Assembly: GCA_964569765.1 (NCBI GenBank) | Contig: CAZMVY010000052.1 | Coordinates: 1-22,564 of the forward strand | DNA length: 22,564 nt | Direction of reading: 5' to 3' | Source: CAZMVY01 sp964569765 | Lineage (GTDB): Bacteria; Planctomycetota; Phycisphaerae; UBA1845; PWPN01 | Part shown: in pieces, positions 8,718 to 16,748 of the stretch | Layout of the letters: every line of letters starts with the position of its first letter | How positions within the stretch are numbered: position 1 is the first letter of the stretch | Made by a program: the position numbers and the translations under genes | Notes under the pieces: generated by a model | What the model saw: only the letters and a program-made list of their open reading frames with translations | What the model was told of the DNA's origin: nothing | Databases searched by the model: none

Positions 8718-9563
8718 TCAGTAGCCGAGGATACGGCTTCCGAAGGGCACGTACGCGAAAAGGAAAACCAGCTCGCCGGCGGCGCCGGCGGCGTAGACCG
8801 AGGCCCTCGTCTGACCGCCGAGCCGCCAACTGAACACCACCGCTGCGGCGTACGTCCCGGCCAGTGTTATCCCGGAAACAAGCAGACCGGCCGCGACGTT
8901 GCGGAGGACACTGCAGTACACGAGCGTAAGAAGGACGCAAGGCAGCAGCCAGGCAAGCACGACACCGATCCTGGCGCCGGCCATCACCCCGAGCAGCACG
9001 CGATCCTCGCCCGCCCTGGCTCGCCCGAGGCTGAGCGCCAGCAAGACCGCCCACCGGCCCCACACCGCCATGAGGATCAGCGGCCGCAGCACGGGCTGCG
9101 GGTAAAGGAACATCCAGTGGCGGCGCCAATCGCCCGGCAGCCAATACTGCCCCTTCGGCAAGGCAAGCAGCAGGGCGAACTTGACCAGCAGCGACAAGAC
9201 CAGCACGAACACCGCGGGGCGAATGGCATGCGAAGACGGCGCCGCACCCGGGAAAATCGCGTCCGACGTCTCGCAGGCGCCCCGGATCAGTCGATGACCG
9301 AAGAAGCAGGCGTCCGCCGCGAGGAGAACGGCCGCGGGCAGCAGCCGAAGGCCGAAATACTCGCCGTACACGCTCCAGAGGCCAGCGAAAACTACCGCGT
9401 AGACGATGCCCACAACCAGCCCGATCGGAACGAACCAGTGCACTGCCCTCTGTGCGTTCCCCGGCTCGCCGATGACTCCGCCACGGACCGGCAGCAGGAA
9501 ACCGACTGCCCGGCGGAGGCTCGATGAATCCAGCCCCGTGGGGTTCATTCGCTCGTTGTTCAT
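8718..9563 (-). CDS. CobS-like integral membrane protein with degenerate active site
   Basis: 281 residues with about six hydrophobic helices. It aligns by eye with CobS (adenosylcobinamide-GDP ribazoletransferase). The N-terminal LRRAVGFLLPV and WFVPIGLVVG fit CobS, as do GRWAVLLALSLGRARAGED (residues 169-187; CobS has RWA...YAR..GLG) and the C-terminal RLGGQTRASVYAAGAAGE plus LVFLFAY (CobS: LGGQTGDTLGAA..GELVFLL). The acidic first-loop motif of CobS, HLDGLADTCDG in E. coli, is here RLIRGACETSDA (91-102), and the following DSRLGTHG block is missing. Metal and substrate binding are therefore probably lost, and no cobalamin genes are nearby. The start is uncertain: ATG codons at 9575, 9563 and 9548 are in frame and none has a strong ribosome binding site. 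Confidence 0.75.
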   Translation of the reverse strand: MNNERMNPTGLDSSSLRRAVGFLLPVRGGVIGEPGNAQRAVHWFVPIGLVVGIVYAVVFAGLWSVYGEYFGLRLLPAAVLLAADACFFGHRLIRGACETSDAIFPGAAPSSHAIRPAVFVLVLSLLVKFALLLALPKGQYWLPGDWRRHWMFLYPQPVLRPLILMAVWGRWAVLLALSLGRARAGEDRVLLGVMAGARIGVVLAWLLPCVLLTLVYCSVLRNVAAGLLVSGITLAGTYAAAVVFSWRLGGQTRASVYAAGAAGELVFLFAYVPFGSRILGY

Positions 9564-9696
9564 CCACGGTTCCATTGGTGGAACTGGACACCCCGCCGCA
9601 TATGCCACAGCCTCTTGGCCGGTGCGCCCTGCGAACCCGCCGCCGAGCGGTTCGCCGCTGCGGCCGACCGCAACAGCGTTCCCATCGCCGACCGAA

Positions 9697-9714
9697 AGCG
9701 GCGTTACCGCCGCT
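9697..9714 (-). terminator. Weak hairpin downstream of eda
   Basis: A perfect 7-base inverted repeat, AGCGGCG and CGCCGCT around a 4-base loop, lies about 100 bases after the eda stop. On the minus strand it is followed only by TTTC, so termination is uncertain. Confidence 0.25.
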
Positions 9715-9817
9715 ATGGGTTCGAAAGTCTCCTTCGTTTCCAGCCGCTCCGCCGGGGCCAGCGAGCGCAGCCCAGGACGCGAGCCCTGAGTTTCCGGGCA
9801 CCGTAACGAAAACGGCG

Positions 9818-10471
9818 CTATCGCCCCTGCCGGGCGGCCTGGACCCGCGCCAGCACATCCGCCGCGAGCTGCGCGATCGCCCGGAAATCCCGCTTTTCGA
9901 CGAGTGCGGGGCTGACCAGTGCGCTGCCCATACCGAGCGCAGCCGCGCCCGCCCGGATGTAGTCCGCGGCATTGTCCGGCGTGACACCGCCGGTGGGCAC
10001 GAGCTTGAGCTGCGGCAGCGGCCCGCGGACATCCCGCAAGAACGAGGGCCCGAGCACGCCGGCCGGAAACACCTTGATCAGGTCGGCTCCGGCCTCGTGA
10101 GCGCGCAACATCTCGCTCGGCGTCATCGTGCCGGGCATCACAGCCACGTTGTACCGCCGGCAGAGGCAAATCGTCTCGAGATCGAGCGTCGGCGCCACAA
10201 TGAACCGCGCCCCCGCAAGGATCGCGGCCCGGGCCGTCTCCGCATCCAGGATCGTACCGGCGCCGAAAACGCAGCGGTCGCCGAACGTCGTTGCCGCCTG
10301 CCGAACGACCTCCAGCGCGCCGGGCGTGGTCAGGGTCACTTCGACACAGGTAAGCCCCGCGTCAACCAACGCGGCCACAACATCAATAAGCTGCTCGCTG
10401 CTGCGCGTCCGGAGGATGGCAACGATTCCCGTGCTTTCGATCTCGTGTACGACAGCGTCCCGATCTTTCAT
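9818..10471 (-). CDS. eda: KDPG/KHG-type 2-dehydro-3-deoxy-phosphogluconate aldolase
   Basis: Class I aldolase that splits 2-keto-3-deoxy-6-phosphogluconate (or the galactonate analogue) into pyruvate and glyceraldehyde 3-phosphate. 217 residues, a normal family length. Catalytic landmarks are IVAILRTR (Arg21), the general base Glu44 in CVEVTLTTPGALE, GAGTILD (70-76), MPGTMTPSEM (112-121), the Schiff-base Lys133 in DLIKVFPAG and the phosphate loop PTGGVTPDN. The ATG has GGAG 5 bases upstream; the longer ORF to 10558 is rejected because its extra residues do not belong to the family. No Entner-Doudoroff dehydratase lies nearby, so the physiological substrate (gluconate, galactonate or uronate products) cannot be fixed. 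Confidence 0.9.
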   Translation of the reverse strand: MKDRDAVVHEIESTGIVAILRTRSSEQLIDVVAALVDAGLTCVEVTLTTPGALEVVRQAATTFGDRCVFGAGTILDAETARAAILAGARFIVAPTLDLETICLCRRYNVAVMPGTMTPSEMLRAHEAGADLIKVFPAGVLGPSFLRDVRGPLPQLKLVPTGGVTPDNAADYIRAGAAALGMGSALVSPALVEKRDFRAIAQLAADVLARVQAARQGR

Positions 10472-10728
10472 GACAACTCCGTTTGCACCCGCGTCCGGCG
10501 GGAGCGCATTGTAGCGCAACGCCATCGCCGGGCAAGGGCCCGAAAAAAACCCGCGCAACCGGATCGTGTGGCGCGGTGGAGCGGGCGGCTGACCGGATGA
10601 TGGACCGATAACGCGATTCTCGCCGACGGCAGTGCGGGTTGCGCTGCCCTTTCGGCAATCCGAATTGTATATCAGCTCCGACAGCTCCTCGTTTTTCGCC
10701 GTGCAGTGAGTTATAGGGAGGTTTTCGC

Positions 10729-10992
10729 ATGACGGGTGAGTATAACACGACGGCTCTCGCCGAGGTCCTCGAACCGGACCAACGACGGGCTCTGAGGGTT
10801 CTGCGAGAGAACGGCCTCATGACCGTTGCGGCCTTTGCTGCGGTGATGTCGATGGCCGATCCCGACGCAAAGGCGGCCGAACGGCTCCTCCGTGACCTGT
10901 GCCGCGCCGGACTCGTGGAACCGATCCTGCGGCCCGTTGGACCGGTTCGGTTCGGGCTGACTGTCAAAGGACTTGACAACACATGGACGTAA
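10729..10992 (+). CDS. Small winged-helix DNA-binding-like protein
   Basis: 87 residues. The central part reads as a winged helix: EPDQRRALRVLRENG, then LMTVAAFAAVMSM, then the probable recognition helix AKAAERLLRDLCRAGLVEP, and a short wing ending RFGLTVKG. There is no ligand-binding domain. The ATG has a strong GGGAGG with a spacer of about 7 bases. Its stop overlaps the start of the next gene by 10 bases, so the two are translated together. The reading as a transcription regulator is an inference from the predicted fold. The gene is divergent from eda across 257 bases; this gap holds AT-richer sequence near 10660-10720 but no promoter I could align convincingly. Confidence 0.75.
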   Translation: MTGEYNTTALAEVLEPDQRRALRVLRENGLMTVAAFAAVMSMADPDAKAAERLLRDLCRAGLVEPILRPVGPVRFGLTVKGLDNTWT

Positions 10993-11255
10993 ACGGATCG
11001 GGGTGGCGGCGGCGCGGGGACAAGGACGGCGCTCGACGACAGACACGACGGCCGTCCCCAAAGATACGCGTCTCCCGATCGGTATATGACGGCATCGAGG
11101 CCGTGCGCCTCTCCGGACTCACAACGATGCTCAGCCGGTCGGTCGTGATCGACCTCGCGCGGCTGTTCGGCTACGAGGAAACGGCCGCATGGGTGCGGTC
11201 CCACTGGCGGGAGTATGCCCGGGGCCTTTGCTGCGGCTTCGATCCCACGGGCTGA
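10983..11255 (+). CDS. DUF5049-like small protein
   Basis: 90 residues. The first 25 are basic and probably disordered. The rest matches by eye the DUF5049 pattern known mostly from phages and integrated elements: an IxxxRxSGxTxM block (here YDGIEAVRLSGLTTML), a helix with VVIDLARLFGYEE and an aromatic helix AAWVRSHWREYARG. The function of DUF5049 is unknown. The ATG overlaps the end of the winged-helix gene (10 bases), pointing to translational coupling and a joint role. It converges on the flippase gene with the stops 17 bases apart. The family call is from memory and needs a profile search. Confidence 0.65.
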   Translation: MDVNGSGWRRRGDKDGARRQTRRPSPKIRVSRSVYDGIEAVRLSGLTTMLSRSVVIDLARLFGYEETAAWVRSHWREYARGLCCGFDPTG

Positions 11256-11276
11256 CGCCCCGGCGGCTGCCGTCAG
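11252..11276. terminator. Hairpin between convergent stop codons
   Basis: CTGACG (11252-11257) and CGTCAG (11271-11276) form a 6-base stem whose arms contain the stop codons of both converging genes. No T-run follows on either strand, so it may be incidental or a weak bidirectional terminator. Confidence 0.3.
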
Positions 11277-12865
11277 ATGCGGCAGTATACCTGCCGGCGG
11301 ACAAACCCGCATAGCCGCGCAGCGTGCACGCGCAGCGTGGCGGCCTCCTCCTGCGTAAAGATCAGCGGGCGAGCGAGCAGCAGCAGCCCCGTGGCGACGA
11401 GCAGCCCCGCCTGCCACGGCAGACACAATGCAAAACCCGCGGCCATTACCACCCACGACCCGCGATCCACACGCCGTCGCTCCATCCGAAGCAGCAACAG
11501 GCAGACGACCAGCGCCGCCGCCATGGCCACGACGCCGCCCTGCGCCGTGGGCATCAGTTGTTCCGATATGCTCAGCCGGCAGCCGGCACCGGCCGGACGC
11601 ACCCAGAGCCACGCAATCACGACATTCGCCGCCACACCCACCGCCCACGGCCACATCAGCAGCCGCGTCTTCTCGATCAGACTGAACTGTATCGAAAGGA
11701 ACGTCAGATCGGCCGCAAGCAGAAAAAACAACAGCAGCGGCTGTGCGACGACAGCGCCCTGGCCGTAGCTCGCGGGAAACAGCCGCATGATCGGATGGCG
11801 CAGCGCCGCCACGACCGCCGAGCCGGCGAACAGCACGAGGACCGTCGCCTTGAAGGCAAGGCGGAAACGGCGGTCGGCAGCTTCGCGGCCTTCTACCTCC
11901 CAGGCCCTCGTCACCATCGTCATGACGACCGTGATCACCGGCGTGGCCGCCAGAAGCACGCCCTGCGCGATCGTCCGCATGCCGCCGAAGACGGCGATCG
12001 CTTCGTGCCCGTGCACCTTATTCAGGTACCACGTGGGATAGATCTGGAGGGTCTGCCACGCGACGGCGGCAATGGCCGTCCACACGCTGAAGCGCAACAT
12101 CCGTCCGACGACCCGCTCCCGGTCAGTCAGCGCGGCCTGCTGCTCGGACCAGCCGTGCACCCGGCACCGCAGCGCCAACCCGAAGACAGACGTCGCCACC
12201 ACGAGCGCAGCCAGGTACGTCAGCACGATGGTCCCGGCGGACGCGGAGCCGAAACAGGCGACAGCGATTGCGCCTCCCGTGAACAGAACGGTCTGCGTCA
12301 GCTCCATCAGGCTCAGAGCCCGAAACATGCGGAGCCCGCGAAGGGCACCCATCACGAAGTTGTACGCGGCCAGAGCGAAAAGCGTAGCCGCCACCCACCG
12401 CGTAAGGACGGCGATCTCCCCGCCCGCGAACACTCCCTGAGCCGTCGCCGCGGACATCGGCGAGCTCTGGAGCGAACGGAACAGCCAGTTGCCGACCGGA
12501 TAAGCCGTCATGGCAAGCAGGGTTGTCGTGGTCAACGCAATCACCAGCAGCATCGGCACTACCCGCCGCAGATACCATCGCAACGCCCCGCGCCGCTCGA
12601 ACAGCGGAGCGTAACGGGTGACGGCCTCATGCAGGCTCAGGCTCGTGATCGGTGCGAGGACGTTCACGATGAGCAGCGCCAGCAGAAGCAGGCCGAACTG
12701 GCTCTTGTCGATAAACCAGGCCAGCACGACATTGCGAACCAGCCCCACGAAACGGAAAACCGCCATCGCGGGCAAATACACCCCCAGCGCCGGCCCTGCC
12801 CTCTCGTCGCGAAACAGCCGCGGCGCAGGAGCGACAGACACAGGGGCCGGATCCGTTTCAGACAC
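11273..12865 (-). CDS. Polysaccharide flippase-type membrane protein (Wzx/MATE-like MOP superfamily)
   Basis: About 530 residues with roughly 12-14 hydrophobic helices and a short polar N-terminus. The first helix region (VYLPAMAVFRFVGLVRNVVL) and second (LLALLIVNVLAPITSLSL), followed by HEAVTRYAPLF, resemble lipid-linked oligosaccharide exporters that flip undecaprenyl-linked sugars across the inner membrane. Other segments include YNFVMGALRGLRMF, the mid-protein IYPTWYLNKVHG and helices AVGVAANVVIAWLWV and GGVVAMAAALVVCLLLL. A GTG with AAGG/GGAG 7 bases upstream was chosen over the GTG at 12904, which has none. No glycosyltransferases lie beside it, so the substrate is unknown. Confidence 0.8.
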   Translation of the reverse strand: MSETDPAPVSVAPAPRLFRDERAGPALGVYLPAMAVFRFVGLVRNVVLAWFIDKSQFGLLLLALLIVNVLAPITSLSLHEAVTRYAPLFERRGALRWYLRRVVPMLLVIALTTTTLLAMTAYPVGNWLFRSLQSSPMSAATAQGVFAGGEIAVLTRWVAATLFALAAYNFVMGALRGLRMFRALSLMELTQTVLFTGGAIAVACFGSASAGTIVLTYLAALVVATSVFGLALRCRVHGWSEQQAALTDRERVVGRMLRFSVWTAIAAVAWQTLQIYPTWYLNKVHGHEAIAVFGGMRTIAQGVLLAATPVITVVMTMVTRAWEVEGREAADRRFRLAFKATVLVLFAGSAVVAALRHPIMRLFPASYGQGAVVAQPLLLFFLLAADLTFLSIQFSLIEKTRLLMWPWAVGVAANVVIAWLWVRPAGAGCRLSISEQLMPTAQGGVVAMAAALVVCLLLLRMERRRVDRGSWVVMAAGFALCLPWQAGLLVATGLLLLARPLIFTQEEAATLRVHAARLCGFVRRQVYCRI

Positions 12866-12986
12866 GCGCGCACCTTCTCCGCGCCGCCGATCCGGAGCGA
12901 TCACCGATGAACAAACGCCGCCGAACCGCTGCCGCCCGGCCCGCCCGCCGACGGGCTTTCCGCTTCACGAACCCTTCGTCGGTCAT
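12858..12986 (-). CDS. Possible 42-residue basic leader-type ORF
   Basis: ATG with AAGG 7 bases upstream, starting MTDEGFVKRKARRRAG, and ending in a TGA that overlaps the GTG of the flippase gene by 8 bases. The product is arginine-rich, which high GC alone can produce. The spacing and overlap would suit translational coupling, but no family is recognised. It occupies most of the 280-base gap between the flippase and the SPOR lipoprotein gene. Confidence 0.3.
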   Translation of the reverse strand: MTDEGFVKRKARRRAGRAAAVRRRLFIGDRSGSAARRRCARV

Positions 12987-13144
12987 CGTTGCACCTTCGC
13001 TTGCCGGCACTCTCCTGAGCCTTGTCCCGCGGGCCCGACCGGGCCGTCGAGGCCGTCTGCCACTGCTGTGTCGCCAGTGCCGGGTCCGGCGCCCCCCGCA
13101 TGCGCCGACACAGCCGCGGTGCACGACCTCCACGCGACGGCCGC

Positions 13145-13966
13145 TTATGGCACGATCCTCGCCTGCGGCTCGATCGCCCGCACACGGGCAAGACCGTCGG
13201 CGGCCTCGTTATACGTCGGATACCGCCCGCTCAGCACTCGCCAGGCGGCCTGACCATCCAGCCGAACGAACTCGACGGAGGTATCCAGCCCAAGGTCACG
13301 CAGCCGCCCGGCCGCGCGATTCGCCTCACCCACGTGCCGAAATACCCCACACTCGATGGCGAAGTAGTCGTGGCGCCAGGCGAACCGGCTTCGTGCGGCG
13401 TCCGCCTCTCGGCTCGTCGCGAATTCGTCCAGCAACCGCGAGAACACGTGCCGTGCCTCCTCCCATCGGCCCGTACGCTGCAAACACACGCCGTAGCGAA
13501 AAAGGATCTCGTCCGTCGGCGGCCGCGCGGGCAGATACGGCACACTCGCCGCGTACCCTGCAAGTGCGGCATCGATCTCGCCCCGGTCATACGCAAGGTT
13601 GGCCAGCATCGCCTGGCAGTATGCCTTCAGCTCCGGTCGATCCGCGATGGCGGCCCCCGCGGCAAAATCCGCTCGCGCGGCATCGTGCTGCCCGAGCCGG
13701 ACGCGGCACAGCCCTCGCAGGTAGTACGCCTCGCCGGCACCGACAGAGGAAGCGAAACGCCGGAGAAACTCCCCGGCGGATGCGTTTCCGGCCGCATAAT
13801 CCCCCCGGGCGTAGGCGGTGTTCGCACGCGCGAGCATCTCACGGCCGCCCGGCGGTACGCCCTCGCAACCCAGCAGCGCGCCCGTCAGCAACACCACGCA
13901 CACGTGCCCTGCTCCCCCGCCCGCACGGGCAGCCCCCGACACCCGGGTACACAGCCGGCGGCTCAC
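13145..13966 (-). CDS. TPR lipoprotein with C-terminal SPOR domain
   Basis: 273 residues from the chosen GTG. MSRRLCTRVS, an Ala/Gly stretch and VCVVLLTGALLGC give a lipoprotein signal with the lipidated Cys at residue 34. Several TPR-like helix pairs follow (ANTAYARGDYAAGNASAGEF, YYLRGLCRVRLGQHDAARAD, LANLAYDRGEIDAALAGYAA, YGVCLQRTGRWEEARHVFSR). The last 75 residues, from YFAIECGVFRHVGEANRAAG through LDTSVEFVRLDG and WRVLSGRYPTYNEAADGLAR, fit a SPOR domain, a fold that binds peptidoglycan stripped of stem peptides at division sites. The frame is also open to an ATG at 14062, but that puts 52 residues ahead of the signal. No start has a convincing ribosome binding site. An envelope or division role is inferred. 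Confidence 0.8.
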   Translation of the reverse strand: MSRRLCTRVSGAARAGGGAGHVCVVLLTGALLGCEGVPPGGREMLARANTAYARGDYAAGNASAGEFLRRFASSVGAGEAYYLRGLCRVRLGQHDAARADFAAGAAIADRPELKAYCQAMLANLAYDRGEIDAALAGYAASVPYLPARPPTDEILFRYGVCLQRTGRWEEARHVFSRLLDEFATSREADAARSRFAWRHDYFAIECGVFRHVGEANRAAGRLRDLGLDTSVEFVRLDGQAAWRVLSGRYPTYNEAADGLARVRAIEPQARIVP

Positions 13967-14260
13967 GCAAACGGGAACATCCCGACGGTCTTCTCGGACG
14001 CCCGGCGGGTTTTTCCCTGCGACCCCCGCGGATTGGCAGCTTGAATGCGGCATGAGACTCATCGCACGGCCAAGGCGGACCCGTTGAGGCCGAACAAGCC
14101 GGGTAACAGCGCCGGGAGCGTGCTCGGCTGGGGTTGCGAAACTCCGGGATTTGGCGAGGATTATACGTCGGTCGTGAAGATGTCGATATGCCTATGATGG
14201 CCTGCCGCCCGAGGCCTGCGGGCGGTGCGGGGCCGGAAAGGAAGTTCTCGGGCCGTTGCG

Positions 14261-15760
14261 ATGTTATTGCCCGCGTTTCTGGATACGGCCAGTCGTCACG
14301 GCAGGAAGCTCGCGATTCGGGATGTCCGACGCGAGGTGACCTACGACCAGCTCGTGGTCGCCGCGGCCGCGCTCACGCGGTTCATCGAATCGGAAACCCG
14401 ACGTGAGAACATCGGCATCCTGCTGCCGTCGACGGCCGCGTTCGCGGCGAGCTTCTACGGCGGTCTGTGGGCGGGCAAGACCGTCGTCCCCCTCAACTTC
14501 CTGCTCCATCCGACGGAACTCAAGGCCGTCGTCGCGGACTCGGGCGTAGACCTCATCCTGACCTGCAACCACTTCGAGGACCTCGTGCGACAGCTTCCGG
14601 CCAGGGCGGCGTTCCTGGAGCGGATCGGCCTGAAGTGGCGATATCTTCTCTCGAAGCTCCGCTCCTTTCCCCCGGTGCCGGCGGTTCGGCCCGACGACCT
14701 CGCCGTAATCCTCTATACCTCCGGTACCACGGGCATGCCGCGCGGCGTCTGCCTCTCGCATCGGAACCTCTATCACGACGTCACGGCGTGCATCGAACAT
14801 ACCCACATGGATCCGGAACAGCGTTTTCTCGGCGTTCTGCCGCTCTTTCACACCTTCGGCCTGACGGCCCTGCTGCTCGCGCCGACGATCCTCGGCGCCA
14901 GTTGTTCGTATCACGCGCGTTTTCAACCCCTCGACGTCCTTCGAACCCTCGCGGACGATCGGATCTCGATCTTCATCGCGATTCCGAGCATGTACGCCGC
15001 CCTTGCCAGGGCCAAGAGCGCTTCCCCGGAAATGTTTCGCAGCTTGCGGCTGCCCATCAGCGGCGGCGAGCCCCTTTCCCCCGATCTCTATGACGAGTAC
15101 CGCGATCGCTTCGGCGTCACGATCCTCGAAGGCTACGGCCTCACGGAAACGTCGCCGGTGGTCGCAGTAAACCTTCCGTGGGCCAACCGGGCGGGAACGG
15201 TGGGCACGCCGCTGCCCGGCGTCGAGGTGATGTCGGCCGGCGAAGATGGGCGACCTGTTCCCCCCGGCGAATCGGGCGAGATCTGCGTCCGCGGCCCCAC
15301 GGTCATGCGCGGATACTACAACAGATCCGACGACACGGCCGCCGTCCTCGGCCCTGACGGATGGTTGCACACAGGCGACCTCGGCCGAATCGACCCGGAT
15401 GGCTTCATCTCCATCACGGGACGGAAGAAGGACCTCATCATCGTCGGGGGGGAAAACGTCTTTCCGCGCGAAGTCGAGACCGTGCTCGAGCAGCATCCTG
15501 CCGTGGCCGAATCCTCCGTAATCGGCGTCTCCGATCCCAGCCGCGGGGAAGTGGTCGTCGGCTTCGTCATCCCCCGCGAGGGCGCGTCGGTCACACCGCT
15601 CGAGCTGCGGGACTACTGCCGGGACCGGCTGGCCGGATTCAAGGTTCCCCGACAGATCATCATCGACCGCGACCTGCCGCGCGGGCCTACCGGCAAGGTG
15701 CTCAAACGGGTCCTCCGCGCACGGATGCAGGACCGCCAAGCGTGCGCGGGCGTTTCATAA
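14261..15760 (+). CDS. Acyl-CoA synthetase / AMP-dependent ligase
   Basis: Activates a carboxylic acid, probably a fatty acid, to an acyl-adenylate and then to acyl-CoA. 499 residues. The core motifs of the ANL superfamily are all present: P-loop YTSGTTGMPRG (152-162), LPLFHTFGLT, GYGLTETSP (about 291-299), TGDLGRIDPDGFISITGRKK (ending about 390), IIVGGENVFPREVE and the catalytic Lys479 in PTGKVLKR. The pattern is closest to bacterial long-chain fatty acid ligases (FadD-like); chain length cannot be read. The ATG has only a distant GGAAAGGAAG upstream; an in-frame GTG at 14225 is possible. It is divergent from the SPOR lipoprotein gene and converges with the next gene. Confidence 0.9.
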   Translation: MLLPAFLDTASRHGRKLAIRDVRREVTYDQLVVAAAALTRFIESETRRENIGILLPSTAAFAASFYGGLWAGKTVVPLNFLLHPTELKAVVADSGVDLILTCNHFEDLVRQLPARAAFLERIGLKWRYLLSKLRSFPPVPAVRPDDLAVILYTSGTTGMPRGVCLSHRNLYHDVTACIEHTHMDPEQRFLGVLPLFHTFGLTALLLAPTILGASCSYHARFQPLDVLRTLADDRISIFIAIPSMYAALARAKSASPEMFRSLRLPISGGEPLSPDLYDEYRDRFGVTILEGYGLTETSPVVAVNLPWANRAGTVGTPLPGVEVMSAGEDGRPVPPGESGEICVRGPTVMRGYYNRSDDTAAVLGPDGWLHTGDLGRIDPDGFISITGRKKDLIIVGGENVFPREVETVLEQHPAVAESSVIGVSDPSRGEVVVGFVIPREGASVTPLELRDYCRDRLAGFKVPRQIIIDRDLPRGPTGKVLKRVLRARMQDRQACAGVS

Positions 15761-15975
15761 CGCAGCGTTTGACGGCCCCGCAGGCGCACCCGACCCGTCG
15801 CGGCGATGCACGCCGCACGCGAAACTGTCTTGCCGAAAGCCGCACGAGCGCCGTTGCCGTCTCGGCCGCGCTCTTCGAAAGGTCCGCCTCCCGCTCTGCG
15901 CCGGCGGAAACAGAACGACTCCCGCCGCTTCGCGCACGCGAGTCGTCTGAACCAGCATGTCAATCCGTCCGAGCT

Positions 15976-16557
15976 TCAGCGCGGCCGTTTCACGGGCTTG
16001 CCCACGGGCGGGTTGCCGATCTCGAAGATCGACTGCGTCTTGAGAATCGTGCAGTCCGCCGGAAACGCGTGAAACGCCTGTACGTGGAGTTCGCTGTCCC
16101 GCAGTTCGTAATCGAGGAACGTGAACGGCTCCGGACCGTTATCGGCCCATTCCTCGAACGAAAGAAACATGCCGCGGCTCGAACCGTAGCGCACCAGATC
16201 ACGATGCGTCGCGTTGAACAGGTTCGGCGAGAGCCGTTCGATCTGCGTCGAGAGGATGTACCGCAGCCCGTCGTCGAATCGCTCGACGTGATCCCGCTCG
16301 CCCCGGAAGCGGAACGTCGTTACACAACCGGCCTGCGGGAGCAACTCCTGGTCGTCGGCCGTCAACTCCGTGATGACACGGTCGCCCGCCTGAACGGTGA
16401 CCGCATGCGTCAGCCCCATGATCCAGAAGTTCGCATGATATCGACGTGAGCTGACGCGCCGCTCCTGATGAATATGAAACAGCTCCGGATGAATCGGGCG
16501 ACGATACAGAAAGAACTGCATGTCCCCTACACGCTGCAAGGTTTGACCAAGTTCCAC
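15976..16557 (-). CDS. Hypothetical protein, possibly DUF2617-like
   Basis: 193 residues, soluble, no signal peptide. It starts at a GTG with a strong GAGG 7 bases upstream. The N-terminal MQFFLYRRPIHPELF, then THAVTVQAGDRVITELTADD and THRDLVRYGSSRGMF suggest a beta-rich domain. I associate the PxHPELF start with planctomycete proteins labelled DUF2617, but only loosely. The middle holds GERDHVERFDDGLRYILST, and the end is basic (VGKPVKRPR). A strong promoter lies about 190 bases upstream, leaving an unusually long leader. Convergent with the acyl-CoA synthetase gene across 215 bases in which I see no clear terminator. Confidence 0.75.
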   Translation of the reverse strand: MELGQTLQRVGDMQFFLYRRPIHPELFHIHQERRVSSRRYHANFWIMGLTHAVTVQAGDRVITELTADDQELLPQAGCVTTFRFRGERDHVERFDDGLRYILSTQIERLSPNLFNATHRDLVRYGSSRGMFLSFEEWADNGPEPFTFLDYELRDSELHVQAFHAFPADCTILKTQSIFEIGNPPVGKPVKRPR

Positions 16558-16742
16558 GGGCCTTCCTCTTAAGACAAAGACTCCAACAGATCGCCTTCTG
16601 AAACCTGTACGTCTGCACCAGCACGTAGTGCGGCGCGCACACGCAAGGGCTCCAGACTCCTCCTGCGTATGCCCACGAACCCACCGCCATATAACCAGTT
16701 AGAACTACCGGGGCGGAGTCAAGCGGGGTTCTCCAAGCAACC
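16558..16742 (-). other. Long 5' leader, possible structured RNA
   Basis: The predicted transcript start near 16742 leaves about 185 untranslated bases. On the minus strand several complementary pairs are visible: GGGGTT with AACCCC at the 5' end, CCGCC with GGCGG, GACTCC with GGAGTC, and hairpins GTGCG-CGC-CGCAC and GCAC-TAC-GTGC. Length and shape would suit a riboswitch-like leader or a small RNA of 6S size, but no known consensus was recognised. Confidence 0.35.
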
Positions 16743-16748
16743 AACCCC

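Noticed and set aside
8575..10032. 485-codon minus-strand frame overlapping the CobS-like gene and part of eda
   Set aside because: Different frame from both; no hydrophobic helices or motifs, Arg/Ser/Gly-rich.
11324..12910. 528-codon plus-strand frame
   Set aside because: Antisense to the flippase; composition is dominated by His, Arg, Gln and Pro, typical of a shadow frame.
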